The notes beneath the pieces were generated by a model, which was given only the letters and a program-made list of their open reading frames with translations, did not search any database and was not told the DNA's origin. A stretch of DNA of 64,000 bases, from contig OU744448.1 in NCBI GenBank assembly GCA_916610825.1, forward strand, positions 20,501,032-20,565,031, given 5' to 3'. The position numbers and the translations under genes were made by a program. This DNA is from Haliclystus octoradiatus. Taxonomy: Eukaryota; Cnidaria; Staurozoa; Stauromedusae; Haliclystidae. This document shows positions 1 through 13,600 of this stretch, in pieces; position 1 is the first letter of the stretch, and each line of letters starts with the position of its first letter.

Positions 1-3000
1 GGAATTCAATTCAGGATGAGGATAGAGCTTCCTTATTAACAGATTTAAGTGATATATGCCCATTAATAAATTCAATAAATTCACCTTTATCAAAACTTAT
101 TGATTTGCCAAAAATACATACTACTTCAAATGATGAAAATAATTCAACAGATCAGGAGGGTTCTAATGACAATATAAATCATGAAAACTTAATTGTCTCA
201 AGAATCTCCTTACAAGCTAAAAAGAAAATTCATCAACATAGAAACGGTTCATGCTGTGATGTATGTAAATATGACGAGGAATATATTGATAAAGTGAAAT
301 GTCTGTCAGATGTACCTATTGCAACAGAAAGAACGATTGACTCAATACGCCAACTTGGTAAGTAGGTCATTATTAGGTTTAGTTGTAAGCAGTTGACAAG
401 TTCTTGTTTCTGGCCATTAGCTGTCTGTCATCAGTACTGCTCAGTGAACAAGTGACTGAATTCGCCTGTTATAGCTAGGCCAATGAGTTAGTGAATGTGG
501 TGAAAATTCACCACATGTAAAAAGCAGCTGTGCCATACCAGAGTGCTCAAGAACCAAAATAGTGAGCAATGCATATCGAAAATTGTGTGGACACATCTTA
601 AGTCAATAGTGCTCAACATTGCGCAAGTGCAATCCTCCAGACATACATAGCAGCAGACAGCACTTGATTCTGGCCAATAGCAGTCACTGGTAGCGTACTA
701 CTCAGTGAACAAGTGAACTTTTCAATTCAGTAAGACAATCACAAAATGATAGGCCTATATTTGCCCGCTACAACATACATACCGGTATCTAACATTTTGG
801 TCATGTGATGTGCTATCATGACTGATTAGCAAATTGTAATTTTCAAATAACACTTTTCAAAGACAAAATAAACTGTTACCTAAGTGTAATCCATTAGCTG
901 GTTTTTTAGTGGTTTGGTTCGCTTGTAGAGTGAAAAATTGCCTGGAACGTCTATTAGAAGCAAGATAAACGACCTGTTAGTTCCGTTAGCTCATATAATT
1001 CCTGGTAATACTATTATGAATATACAAGCTCAGACTGAGAATATGACCACTTTAACACTAACATATTAGGCATCTTTGAATTGAGGTGTTTAGTTTAGGA
1101 GATCCCATATATGTGATTGCGAAGGGTACACAAGACACCAAAGATGTTTCATTGAGTAGGCCTACCGGCTGCTTAGCTTCTAAGGTTGAATAACTTGATG
1201 AAGATGATTTTTTTTGTTTTGAATAATATAAGCTGAGATATAAATTTTTATTATATAACCATCAGTGTTTCATTGGTTTCCCCGCCACTCATAAAAGCCA
1301 TATTCCATAAAGTTGATATTTCACACGTAAAAATAACACTTTTCAACCAATCACAGAGCGTCTTGCATTTGCATTACCAAGGAAACTCTAGCCTGCGTTA
1401 CAGACCGCGATTCATTCACGAAAGCCTATTCTTTTGTGAATGAATCGCGGTCTGTAACGCAGACCAAGGAAACTCCTGCTTGAAACTTAAAGGAACATCA
1501 TGTTTACAAGGTTTTGAATCAATTCGATACATACATCCGATTGAATACATTTGAAATATTCGATGAATAGAGAATCATAATAAAGTTGTTTTTCGGAGTT
1601 CTACATGCTCAGATGCTCTCAAGTAATTTTTTTATATAATGAAGAGAATAATTTACGGGCGCTTGGTGATATAAATTTATTTTTCAAGTGTTCAAATCTT
1701 TATCTCACGAGCGAGGCGATATTTCTCTCTATATATTTGAGGTATGATATTTCATGTTTTCGAAACTCTGCAAGAATAACTTACAGAATGATTATAGGAT
1801 TAACCTACAATAGAAAACAGTCAAATCAAAATTATAAAAATTGTCATCCCTTTGGCCCTTTCACTCTTTTCATTCGACCAACAACTAACTCAGGTAAGCC
1901 CACATATTTTAAACAACTTTTTCTAGCTAAAATTATTATATTTTTTATTCTATTTAGCTCAAGGTAAAAAGAAACAACCACACCCAAGAATGAAAGTAAG
2001 AGGAGCACGGCGTGGAAGTAAAAAGAATACTTCAACAAGCACTTCATCAAAGGAAACCCCCACTAAAAGCAATGAAAGTAGCTCTAAAAAAGTGACACCC
2101 ACGAAAAATATTATTGTGAATTGTGCAGATGTATTCCGTAGAATGATGTCATCTAGGTCAAGTGTTGGCAGTAAAGATATACAATCTGATAGTATTCAGG
2201 TCACATTGAGTAGCGAATCAGAAACAGAAGATGACACATGGTCAACGACAGGTCTTCCGGATGACACAATGTCTAATTTAGATGATTGTCTTTCACTTGA
2301 GCCAATAAATAACTCACTAACTATATCAACTTCTGACACAAATGAAACAATACCCACTAACCATACTAATGAAACAAACGATTACGATTCTGGTTTACCA
2401 CAATCTACTGACGCAGATACAGACCATTTAGATAACGATATGTCTACTGCTTCAAACATTGAGATATGTTCTGCTTCCTCTACTACTGCAGCATCAAATA
2501 CAGCTACTTCACAATCTGTTTTTGTACCATTAATTACACCAGTTCTTAAACCGGTGTGTGAAAGTGAATCTTTCCTTGGTTATGTGAGTGAATCAAGCCA
2601 TCAAAGTAGTGATGAAGCATCTACACAGATAACTGACCCTGTTGCACGCTTAAAAACAATTTCATCTGTTTTAGAAGCTACTGAAAACGCACAACTTGGT
2701 ATGATAAGAACTGTGGATAAGACTGTACAAACTGATAGTTTGGTTTCTTCACATGACTCAACTGAAAATGGAACTGACTTGAATCAGCAGAAAGTATTGG
2801 TAGCATATATTTCAACCCAAACAGATGATGTGAACATTCCTAAAATCTCTATTACAACACAAACAATACATTCTGCTAATTCCTATGAAGATAGATCATC
2901 ACAAACAAGCTTGTCGTCATTACAAAATTCAACTAAAGCAATCCAAACGGTTGCTACTATGCCTCAAGTTAAATCTTCAAGTAGTCAAACTTTGTATGAT

Positions 3001-3762
3001 AAACCAATGTGTGTAGATAATGTGTCACAAACACCCTTACCTCGTATCAAGAATTCTTCGTTTCAAACAGAAAAACAGTGTAACACACAGCGTACAAGTT
3101 CATGTCAGACAGAACATAGTAATATCAATTCAACATCAATTGCTACTCAAGTTGGAAATCCTGTGATAAATAATGTCACTAAATCAAATCAGACAGATGC
3201 GATAAATAATAATAATAACAATGCTTCATGTCAAACTGAATCAGTATATAATGAAACTGTAGATACACGTAGAAATTGTCATTGTGAAGGGTTGGCTACT
3301 AATGATAACTCAAATATCTTATCTCAAACATTATCATACAGAGACTATTGCAATGGTCAGTATATGAATCAATACGGTGGTAATACTTCATACCACAGTA
3401 ACACATTGCCACAGTCATCAAATCAACACTATTTACATATGAATCATACAGATAATCTCACATCGACACCTTTTCATGATCATGAAAGACCTCAAAGATT
3501 AATTTCAAGTAGATTTAATAATGAAAATGATTTGATGTCATTTCAAAGAAAACTTTTAGATTTGGAAAAAGAAAATATGAAATTAAATGAAGAAAATAAA
3601 AAAGTAATAAAAGATAAAGAAATGTTAGATGAAAAATGTAAGTTGCTTGAAACAAAAGTTAAAAGTCTTGATAGTACAATAACATTACAACGAAATTTAT
3701 CAATGATTATCAAATGTGCTTGTGATAACTTTTTGACGCTAGATAATAATTCAACCAAATAA
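1..3762 (+). CDS. 3' part of a Ser/Thr-rich, multi-QT-motif (LC8-ligand-like) coiled-coil protein
   Basis: Partial gene; its 5' end lies outside the window. Two exons are visible. The first runs from 1 to 357 (open from base 3) and ends in phase 1 at a GTAAGT donor. The terminal exon is 1958-3762, after a pyrimidine-rich stretch ending TTTAG; joining the two restores the frame (GCT codon). The first exon carries a Cys pair (CCDVCKYD). The last exon encodes about 600 residues rich in Ser, Thr and Asn, so probably disordered. Counting from its first Met (1990), residues 246-448 hold about twelve Q-T motifs spaced roughly 10-40 residues apart (VQTD, TQTD, TQTI, SQTS, IQTV, SQTL, SQTP, FQTE, CQTE, NQTD, CQTE, SQTL) plus TQVG. 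Residues about 515-570 are a Lys/Glu-rich heptad-like coiled coil. LC8 (DYNLL) binds short TQT-type motifs, so a dynein light chain hub or centrosomal/spindle role is inferred. The family was not recognised; ASCIZ/ATMIN has similar TQT arrays but is not known to me to end in a coiled coil. Confidence 0.8.
1389..1463. mobile_element. 75-bp near-perfect palindrome with 12-bp flanking direct repeat
   Basis: It lies in the intron of the QT-motif gene. Arms 1391-1419 and 1436-1464 are inverted copies matching at 28 of 29 positions around a 16-base loop. The 12-base direct repeat CCAAGGAAACTC stands at 1377-1388 and again at 1464-1475, as expected of a target-site duplication. Diverged relatives or half copies occur near 4918-4968, 7466-7500 and 30500-30545 (TCTGTGACGCA- or CAGACCCAATT-type sequence). 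It is too small to encode anything. Confidence 0.75.
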
Positions 3763-6340
3763 AACTAACACAAATTAGCATTCATGACTATAATTAACAA
3801 TTTTTATGATAATGTATTATATCGGATATATTTTATTAATGCATCCTCCCAAGTGATTTAAATTGTAGCTGAATATGCTTTAAATGAATAATACTTTTGT
3901 TCAGTCATGTCAGTTGTGTTCATTTGACATACTTTTGTTCAGTCATTTCAGTTGTATTCGAAAATCATCTGATCTGATCCAGGTTTTTCACCTACATCCG
4001 AAAAAATCTGAAATATTTTGTAGCCTTTTAAAAAAGATTTTTAATGTTGCAATATGACTGTTATCGGCAGTGACTATTACTAATATTGGCATCACAGTGT
4101 CTTGATCATCATGATTACCATGACATTGTTTGATAAAATCTATTATCAAAAATTTTTCAAACTGAAAAAAAAATGTAAAAGTATTTTCAAAATCATAAAT
4201 AATCCGACAGAAGAATGTTGATCCGATCCGAAAGTCATTCCTAATCCGATTGGGTCAGATTTGCACTCCTTCACATTAGACGTACTGAGTTACTGACAGT
4301 CAACCTGCTCTAGTAATCATCATGTTTAATTGTTTATGTAGATAATCCATCGTTCAATAACGTTTCTCACTTATCATTCTATAGAAAGGTCACATGCTAT
4401 TCCTACAGAATTTTAACAACCTCTAAAAAGAAAGCAATACAGTCAACAGTTAAACCTGTTATAGAAGTCACTACTGTGCAACAGCCACCTGTCTATAAAA
4501 GTCAAGTTCATATCTGAATGTGATATACACTTTACAGCTTTAACTTTATAGCGTTAAAAATACTATCAGCGCACAATCTGGAATTAAAATTACAAACTTT
4601 ACCATTCAGCTTACCCTCCAGGATTTTGCATCCTACGTCGCGGAACTAACTAGTTCTTGAAAGAATAGTGTGTAGTATGCTCGGTTATTCTGTAAATCAC
4701 ATGTCTGAGTGGTAAACAATTTACCTGTACTGTAATCATGCAAGTTTTTTTCAAACTTCTGTGTAAAATCAGATGAAGGTGTGAATGAAATATTACACCA
4801 CAGACTGTTCAAGGAGAGTACTAATGAAATCAAATTATTGAAGCCTTAGTATACAACCCATGAATGAATAATGCACTTCCTTCTAGAGATCACTACATAT
4901 TACAACACATGCCTGATTCGGTCCGGTTCTATTGTAAATGAATTGCATCTGTGACGCAAGCTAGGGATCTTGAAGCCCAACTTTTCTCAAACCCTGAAAC
5001 ATGTCTTCTTCATAGAAAATAAACTCTTCAACTACAGGATTATCTAATTACTGTACATCATGGTAAACACAAGCAGTTCATTATTGCATTATTTTCCAAT
5101 GTTCCTTTTCTTGACAATTTCATGGCAATTTATTAACCATTCACAATTATTTTATGGAAATTGAGCCTGTGGTGATTCATGAACTTAATGATTTAAAAAA
5201 TGTAGAAACACTTTTCAATTCAGCAGCCTTGTTGATGTCAATTACAAACATTTTGAATTATCCTTCGCTGTGGATTCATTTGACTGACCTAGATAGATGA
5301 GTTTATTTGATGGAAGTGACATCATGCAAAATTCCAAAACAGAAGTTCATGATAATCTTGATTATTTCTTTCCTCGTTGTCCATCAGTTGTATTGTTCTT
5401 ATGTTGCTCTGTGAAAAATCTTTTGGCCAAGTTATCACCGTCTGATCGGTATCAGTAGTCAACACTTTTGTAATGATAAAATATAATATAGCTACATTGA
5501 CTTTTGTATATCTTTACCATGATCTCTACTACTGCAAACAAAAGTTTAGCAACGTTAACTTACTTACACAAACTGAATTTTAAGAGGAGATTCTAGGTCA
5601 TTCACCCCTTGCATAACTTGATGTAAAGTTCATTGTAACCACTGTGAAAAAATAGTTCCCGGTAAGTTCATGAACTGCTGAACTAATTTGCAAACTCTAT
5701 GAACGTTAACTAGCCCAGTTTCCATGAACGTTCTTCATGAACTGTTCATGAAAATTAGGCATTTAGCATTCATCAACTGTTTTCACAGGGGAGGTTTTGA
5801 GTCATTACAATCCCTGCAAAACTTAATGAAAAGTTAATCAGAGGTGTTAGGTTACTATACCCCCTGCGAAACTTGATGAAACGTTCATCAGCGGCAACCA
5901 CAGAATGTCCATGAACAAGTAATAGAAAATTCATAAGCATTAGATGATGCTCCTTTTTATGAAGTTTTCACGAATAGTAACAGCATTCATGAAAAGCGTA
6001 GCTTTTTATGTTCATGGACTTATTTGCAGGGATCATCTACATGCAACCAACATGTTTCGCTCAATGTAAACAAAACATAGCATCAAATGTTTTAACACAG
6101 CATAGATCATTTAATCTGTCTGTTGATCCATGTGCATTATTTTCTAAAAGAAAATTTTAAAATGCATCTTAACAATGCACATACACATTAAACAATCACC
6201 TTAATTACGATTACTGCAATATGCGTTAAAAACAAAAATAAGTTTAACGACTTGATATGATTTTATAAAATATTTAAATACAGTGCAGTACTTCTTTTTC
6301 ATATAAGCTACTTTCATATTACAAACGTATAAGAATAGAT
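3763..6340. other. Convergent intergenic region with dispersed repeats
   Basis: No convincing coding exon on either strand. At 3893-3959 an approximately 44-base segment (ACTTTTGTTCAGTCAT) is tandemly duplicated. The stretch 3960-4275 carries ATCTGATCC/ATCCGATCC words resembling the ends of the hAT-like element at 43060-44274, so it is probably a worn relative. The stretch 5580-6030 is dense in TTCATGAACTG-type inverted words and resembles 11380-11960 in PGGHG intron 1. Confidence 0.5.
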
Positions 6341-9300
6341 TTAAGATTGTATCATATGTACCAACTGTTTTTGAAATTCAATAGAAGATTCTTTGGTAAG
6401 AATATAGCGTTCACCAGTCTTGGGTATATTTAAATATAGAATTTCACAGGGCTCAATGCAGTCAATTAGAATAAACTCCATATTCTTTGAATCAAAGGAT
6501 ATGTTGATATTATTACCTAGATAGGTTATGCCTTTCATATTAACGTTAGTTGCTTTGGGTGGCAGAATTGGATTAACTTCCAGACGGTTATCTTTGATAC
6601 GTATTCCACCATACCCAAATAAAATACTTTGTAAAAATCCACCTGCACCCGTAATAAAGTTAACAGCTCCACCTTCTGGTGTTTCAGTCCAAACTTGGAA
6701 TGGTTGCCTAACATTTGCATAACCTTTTTTAAAACTCTCAGCTGCTTGTTTAATTTTATTACATTCTAACCAGCCAATAGCAAACATTGATTTTGTCATT
6801 GCTGGACCATCGGGGTCAGTTCTTTCCTCGTAGTATAATAAATCATTGTATCGCGTTGTGGTGTTCATATCAAGCATTAATGGGAAACCAAGTAGAATGA
6901 CATCAGCTTGTTTGACTGTTACGTTTAAATTATAACCATCATATTCAGGGTGGTAATCTAGAACTGTGTCATAGGGGATATACATATGTTCTGCAACATG
7001 ATCCCATTCTGGATTTATATTGCCTTGTAATACTTTGACAAGTTTTGTCGCAAATTTGAGATTTAATTTAGCAATATAATTTGTGTAAACAGAGTTATTG
7101 ATATCATAATGGTATTCATCTGGACCTTGGACATGATTTATAACATATTGCAATTTTGTGCTGCTGTAAGTGACACGGCTTACCCAAAAGTCAGCAATTG
7201 CTGTGACCATTTCTAGTCCAATATATGTGAACCATTCAATATCATGCGAGGTCATCCATAGTTGTTCCAGCGCAAAGCCAATATCTCCAGTTATATGATG
7301 TTCATATTTTGAATATGGGTCGGGAGCAGGACAAACCTCAAAGCCTGAAAAAGAACTCTCCCATGGGAACATAGCACCTGTAAAGTAAAGCAAAATAAAC
7401 ATTAGATACAGATATGACAGAGAACAAAGCGAATGGAAATGTTATCTATGCTATGCAGGATATAGCCTGGCAGCCTGTGTAACAGACCCAATTTATTTAC
7501 GAAAGAATAACGTAGACTCTTGGGTAGACTTGTGTAATACGCTACAGATTTTTGTTCATTCCATCCCGTAATTTAGTATCCAGGGATCTCCCAACAGGAA
7601 GTAGTGTTGTCTCACTTCATTGTTTCTTGTTTCAGTGTAGTCTTCATAGTATCAGGTATGAGATTCTACTCTCATTTTACACGGAAAGTGAGAAAGCCTA
7701 TATTTACAACTCAAGCATGTGGCGGGACCAGTGTCTGATAAAAGCCATCCAGAATCTTACAACAATGTCTATGGGACAGATGCGGATGGGAAAAAACAAC
7801 AAAAGAGTGTATCACACAGACCCTATTCAATTGCGACACAGGCTATGTATCTGCTGATCAGTTGCAGAATAAAATACAATAGAGCTGGATACACCTCGCA
7901 TCATTGGAAGTTTAATTTTCTACTACCCGTTAGTCTAACAACAAAAGATTTTAATACCATCACGATGATGGGATACATGTGTAAGCATCCGAAAAACACA
8001 AGCCCACTCAAATATTGGGACGTGGGGCGAGTATTGTTTGGCTATCGAGAGTCAAGTCAAAGAGAAACATCTCAAGTGTTTGCATCATAGAACCCAAATA
8101 CAAGGCTGACATGCAGTAACCCTTTTTTGAGACAAAAGATAATTTTTGTCGTTTTTGACTGAATGTGAATTCAAAATCTTCATTGATTCAAAATCCTAAA
8201 TCTTTTTGATAATGCTATGAATTGTCTACCTTCATAACCTGGTTTGGTTGTTCCAAATTGTCAGTTAATAGGCTGATAGACCTAACAATGTTTTTGTTAT
8301 TAAACATCATTACTAAGTTTTTTTGGCTTGTGTGATCAAAACACGAGAGTTAGCCAAACATGTCACTAGAACAGCCTTGGAAACTTTCTTGAGTTTTACC
8401 ATAAGACTTTCACAACAAGAAAAAACAAGGACTAAGATTGAAGGTCATCAACCTCCTAATGGCCATATTTGCATGTTCAGTTCATGAACTGAGACCTTCT
8501 GGAAATGTTCTGAGTACTGTACTTTCATATGAAACTTTTTCATTCTGCCAATTCTATCAACCATGTCAAGTACAATGAAATAAATGCCTAAACCACGTCA
8601 AATTTGATAATGAGGCCAGGGCATTTTTAATTCGATGTATTTGTAGCGAACGAAGCAAATACTTGGAATTCCAAAAATATGCAACTGAAAACTCAAAAAA
8701 TATATTCCGTCGAACCAGTGACCTAAGGATATCAGGACTAAAAACTGTTATGTAATAAATGCCATTACCACGTACTCCAAACAAACAAGCTCTCCTGCTT
8801 CAAGAGTTACGCCAAACATATTAAATTCATCATTGTAATTGGCTAGCCTAATATTATGTACAATAACTGTCATATTTGGCTCAATGCTATCTTTTGTAAT
8901 TTTGTATCTTCCTATAATATGTATAATATATGATCTATCTATCTAAGTGTTTATGAACAACTGATCCCTGTTTCACATGGAGTTATCAATGGATGCAGTA
9001 TCAATTAAGTTTCATTTGAAATTCGACAAACATTAAGCATCCTACACATTGCACCTTATTCCGAAATGCATTCAACCTCCCGATAAGCAGATGTGAACCA
9101 ATACTAGTTTCAAGAAATTAATTACGACAAAATGTTGCTCAATTTCAAGTATTTTTCCAACATTTATGGAACATGTGGTCTAGTTATTTCTACTCAACTT
9201 TTGAATAACTTTAAATTGCATAATTAGCAGTTCAACGCATTGATTTGAACTATAAACACATTCATTTTAGGCTATCCTGATATTCTGTTAAGAAGATTCA

Positions 9301-12300
9301 AATCTATACATTTGGTAATAAAAGATATTAAGAAAATCATTACATGACCTATGCTATCTTTTAAACATCAATTATCTTGCTATTCACCACAAGACATGTA
9401 ATATGGTTTACCTTTATAGCCATAAGCTTTGGCTCTTGATTTGGCAGATTCTAATCTGTTTCGACGATACACAAGTGCAGACTTTGCTAACTTAGGATGT
9501 AACAACAGCAAATTGGGATACATCCATGTCTCTTGGTCCCAGAAAGTGTGGCCAAGATAGGCATTACTGCTAAGCCCTCCTGGACTCAGACCATATGGCC
9601 AATCATCTCGAATTGAGCTACAAAATAAAATACACTATTACATAAACTGCTGATAGAATAGAATATAAATGGCTTAAATTACTCTTTTATCAGAGTCGCT
9701 TGGATTATTTAAACTTTTGCAATCCAGACGTTGATTTTAGTGGTAAATAGCTCTGCCATACCTGAAAGCAAATTTCAAATAGCTGTAAATATTTATTAAA
9801 ACACATTTAATTGTTTCAGTATATTCACCTTGACTTTAACGTTACGCTAAATGGGGGTATTTTCATGGATTACCACTGTATGTAGGCATAGTTGTTTAAT
9901 TTATTTTGATCGATATCTTAACATATAAAAGAGAGATGCTTCAAACACATGTTTGCTAATAGCTCTCCGCATTCTCAATAAAAAGTTTGAAAGTAGTATT
10001 GTTCTAATCATTGTGTTTTGAAGTATATCTTTATTTGGCTTGCTGTTTTATGTTTGTTTTGTAATCTTCGTATCAAAACAAAATGTATCTTTTCATTTAG
10101 CTTTAGTTTTTTCCGACTTCACGTCATAATTGCTTGGCTTGCGAGGGATCTCCCAATGGGTCTCCGCAATCCAACTCCACATTAAACTCAGCAACACTGG
10201 TAGCCTATTGCTAGTAAGCAATATATTACAAACCTTATGATATAATAATGACTGCCATAGATTGCTTTTGCAAGTGCATTGTCACCAAATACATCAATGC
10301 TACCACGATTCCAAATTTGTTGCCATGCAGCTGCATGCCTTTTCCACAATTCGCTTGGGTTCTTTTTATAAATATAAAGGGCATCAATCATATTGCTCCT
10401 AGCTTCTGCTTCTGGGTTGGCAGTTTCCAAGTCACAACTAATAGATGTTGCGAATATCTTCTGGATTTGTGAATTTTGAGCTACAGTCATCTTTGATGTG
10501 TTATGTTTAGAATTCCAAATCATAGCAATTTTGATATGTTTAACAGAAGGTCGTTCAGTAATCCTTGTTTTGCCAGACATTAACTGGAAGTCTAAGAAAA
10601 ATAAGGAATATCATTATAGCCTACACTTCATAAAATACATCATTTTGGTGACTCGATTATATGGCCAAACAAATTCAGATGATGATAGGTTAACATCACA
10701 TATTAGCCAGTCTAAAGCTTTCCTGATTATAATTCATCTTCATATAAACAATGTTAAGCCTATATGGTCAACTTTCACTTTTGATTGTACATCAAATGAT
10801 CTATGCCATTGATTGTTATGATTGCCTTTATCTATATATTGTCCTTATGCTTTGTTCCTACGATGTTCTGTACATGTCACATTCTTCATCCTGCTGATAA
10901 CGCCTTCAGATCAACTACACAAATAATTTGGTTTAAGACGCCGTTCTAGGCATTCCATGGATGAATTCACACCTAATGGAGTCATTCCAAATGGGTTAGA
11001 AGGTATTTGGAACGCCTTAACACTATCCAATCACTAAAGGCGCTCTCAATCTGTTCTGAAGTCGATCTTACATTTTTGATTAGAGCGTAATAGGATCGGC
11101 ACATGCACCGAATGGCGTACGAACCAGACCATATCTAACAACATCCAGACAAAAAATCAAAACAAAAGATATTTCTAATTTTTATCCAAAACTGTGAAAA
11201 TCGAAAACAAACAACATTTATAAGCGCATGAAGCATTCATAGTGTTGTATCCCATAAATTCAGGTCAGTTGCACTCTCTAGATAAAGAATAATCAACATT
11301 TACAAAATCAAGCTTAAATAAAGTAAGTTATTAAAATTGTATGAATAGCTAATGAGGTTCATGAAAATCTTGTGGGGTTTGTGGACTTCCTCCTGTTAAA
11401 TAGTTCTTCACCCTACGTAAATGGCTCACTTTGAATAAAACACTTCATGAACTGTTCAAAAAACGTGAGATGGAAATTTTAAAATGATCAATAGGACCAG
11501 TCTTCTTGCGAATTTTTCATGGATTTTAACTTCTTCAAAAACATTGTCAAACTGTACATTCCAAATAGCACACATGAACAGTTCATCAAAATTCAACAGT
11601 TCCTCAAAATTTAACTGGCTGCCTGTTTCCGTAAGCCCTTCCATAAAACGTTATGAAAAACATCCCAAAAACATCTTTTCAACTCAGTTAAACTTTTAGC
11701 TTTGACAGAAACTCACACACTTGTATAAGTGACATTTTGAAAAATAGATTTAAAGCAATTTTGTTTTGAATAATCTTTCAAGATTCAAGTTACATACATG
11801 ATTAAATACATACATTTCTAATTGGGGATAGTTATACCAAAGACGATAGATTCAATAACACATTTGTGCTTGAGAAAACAACTAATGAAAAGTTGATAAG
11901 GTCCGTCAACATTTTATGAAGTTTATAAAAATCCAACAGTTCTTTTTGCAGGGGTATACTACCACAAAGTAACTTATTGAACAATTGCTTCTACTAAAGT
12001 CTCACATTTAACTGCTTTGTATTTTTCATTACGCCACACAGATTCAACATGGCATTCATTAGATAAAACACCTACTCACCACCTTCAGTCTTTTTCATTT
12101 GAAAATTAACATCTTCGCTTTCATCACCAAGAAAATTTCCAACCGTAAAAACCAAATCTGTTATATTTCCATTCTCTATATCCAGTTCAGATATCAATAG
12201 ATTTTCATATGTTTGATGAGCATAAACCTTCTGTACTATACTCCAATCTTTACTTTTATCGTTAATATAATGATAAAATGTCCCTGTTTCTGTATCAAGT

Positions 12301-12758
12301 GAATATGAATGATTCAAGTCATTATTTTCTAATACATCAATGTTCGTTATTAAAGATGAAGGAATCCTTGCTCTATGACTATTTAAATTGTTACCATTAA
12401 ATACACCAGATAAATATATTGTATCACTGTATATCCTAGTGCCAATGAAGCCGTTAGCAACTGATGGGTATAGCTCTTGATTTTCTGGAAGTTTATTACT
12501 GGTAAAAACCCTATTACTATTTTGTCCATCCAGCGGTGCTATTGGAGGTGATACGTGTTTGAATGATGAATGATCTCTATTCCATAAAACGTTTACAAGC
12601 TGCACATTGAACAACATCTTATGAAATTGGACAGATCTCTTGCTTGTCAGCAGAGTAATAAAGCCGAGAACAATTATAACACCAACCCAGATGTATAGAT
12701 GTTTCGAAACTGTATTGATCATTTTTGCCATGTCTTTATTATGAAATGAGATTTTCAA
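6341..12758 (-). CDS. PGGHG: Protein-glucosylgalactosylhydroxylysine glucosidase (GH65 family), complete
   Basis: Four exons: 12758-12080, 10591-10234, 9617-9412 and 7377-6341. All have GT-AG junctions and consistent phases (1, 2, 1), giving 759 residues against about 737 in human. The family removes glucose from the Glc-Gal-hydroxylysine unit of collagen. Conserved blocks include YGLSPGG, GHTFWDQETWMYP, FEVCPAP, the GH65 signature GPDEYH and WTETPEGGAVNF. The three carboxylates shown to be essential in the human enzyme (Asp301, Glu430, Glu574) fall at Asp373, Glu502 and Glu646 here, a constant offset of 72. Odd: residues about 20-42 are a hydrophobic segment (LYIWVGVIIVLGF) after a short basic head, so the protein looks like a type II membrane protein with a luminal or extracellular catalytic domain. 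Alternative starts at the next two Met codons would still include the anchor. Confidence 0.95.
7552..8090 (+). other. Unclassified overlapping open frames inside PGGHG intron 3
   Basis: Two overlapping frames (7552-7857 and 7719-8090; 101 and 123 codons) lie antisense in the PGGHG intron, in sequence less AT-rich than its surroundings. I recognise no domain. A worn copy of the foldback family (CAGACCCAATTTATTT) sits just upstream at 7466-7500. It may be a decayed mobile-element or processed-gene fragment. The frames are not convincing as a gene. Confidence 0.2.
11380..11960. repeat. Dispersed repeat rich in TTCATGAAC words, PGGHG intron 1
   Basis: It contains many direct and inverted copies of short words such as TTCATGAACTGTTC and CATGAACAGTTCAT, and ends near TTTTTGCAGGGGTATAC. 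The stretch 5580-6030 shows the same vocabulary and a similar end (TATTTGCAGGGATC), so the two look like diverged members of one family. Boundaries are approximate. Confidence 0.4.
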
Positions 12759-13199
12759 TGTATTTTATCTTGATAATAGGAAGATATGCCAACATTGATA
12801 AAAATTAAAATTTAAATAATTTTATCGGCACGTCTGCACTAAATTTACAGTGTTACAAAAGTAGCGTGATGAATTGGTAAAATGTTACATTTGAAGTAAT
12901 TTTAGGGGTAATTACTTACTTTGTCAAGCAACGAGAATTTTCTGCGATAAAGTAATTAAAGTTACTTTACAATTTATTCACAAAAGATTTATTGTTTTGT
13001 TACTATCAGCTTGGTAAAAAAAATATTCAGAGCAATAATAAATTAGGACTGTCATTGTAAAGTCACAAATGATTTGAAATACCTGTTGTTTGTGTGAGTT
13101 GGTTATTGTTATTGGAAATGTTTTGATTATGAAAATATATTATGAACAGAAAGATTTTTGATCTAAAAGATTCCATTGTTTACATAGAATTTGTTTGTC

Positions 13200-13600
13200 C
13201 ACCCCTGTCAAGCTGGCCCCCACCTTTGAAATTTCGTATTTTTTGGCATCAAAGGTTAGCTCACAATTAGTTCACAGTTACTCAGGGGTAACAAAAATGC
13301 TCACACAAAACTAGCGCTGTAATTAGCAATACCAAGTAGGGGGAGCTTGACGCCAACCCTCTTCCCCACCCTCGAAGTTTGAAATTTTTGGTATCAAAAA
13401 TTTAGTTAACAATTGCTCAGAGGCCAAAAAATTTGCTGAAATAGTAGTTCTTTCTTGAATCGCTATTTAATCTTTTCTAAAACCGTCAAGCTGCCCCCAC
13501 TTTTGAAATATGCCATTTTTAATATCGAAATTTGGATCACAATTAATCAGCTACTTTGAAATTTGCTCACGCATTAATTTCTGTATTACTGGATTTCCAG
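13200..13600. repeat. Three diverged tandem units of about 140 bases
   Basis: The phrase GTCAAGCTGGCCCCCAC or AGCTTGACGCC, followed by TTTGAAATTT, a ...TTTTTGGCATCAAA-like stretch and CACAATTAGTTCAC, recurs near 13206, 13345 and 13485. The copies differ by substitutions and indels, indicating an old tandem duplication. No coding role is visible. Confidence 0.5.

Noticed and set aside
1605-1967. 120-codon plus-strand frame upstream of the terminal exon of the QT-motif gene
   Set aside because: It lies in the intron. It overlaps the acceptor in a different frame from the true exon, has no recognisable similarity, and its end is the AT-rich pyrimidine tract.
3960-4275. A full hAT-like element like the one at 43060-44274
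   Set aside because: Only scattered ATCCGATCC words match; ends and target duplication could not be found.
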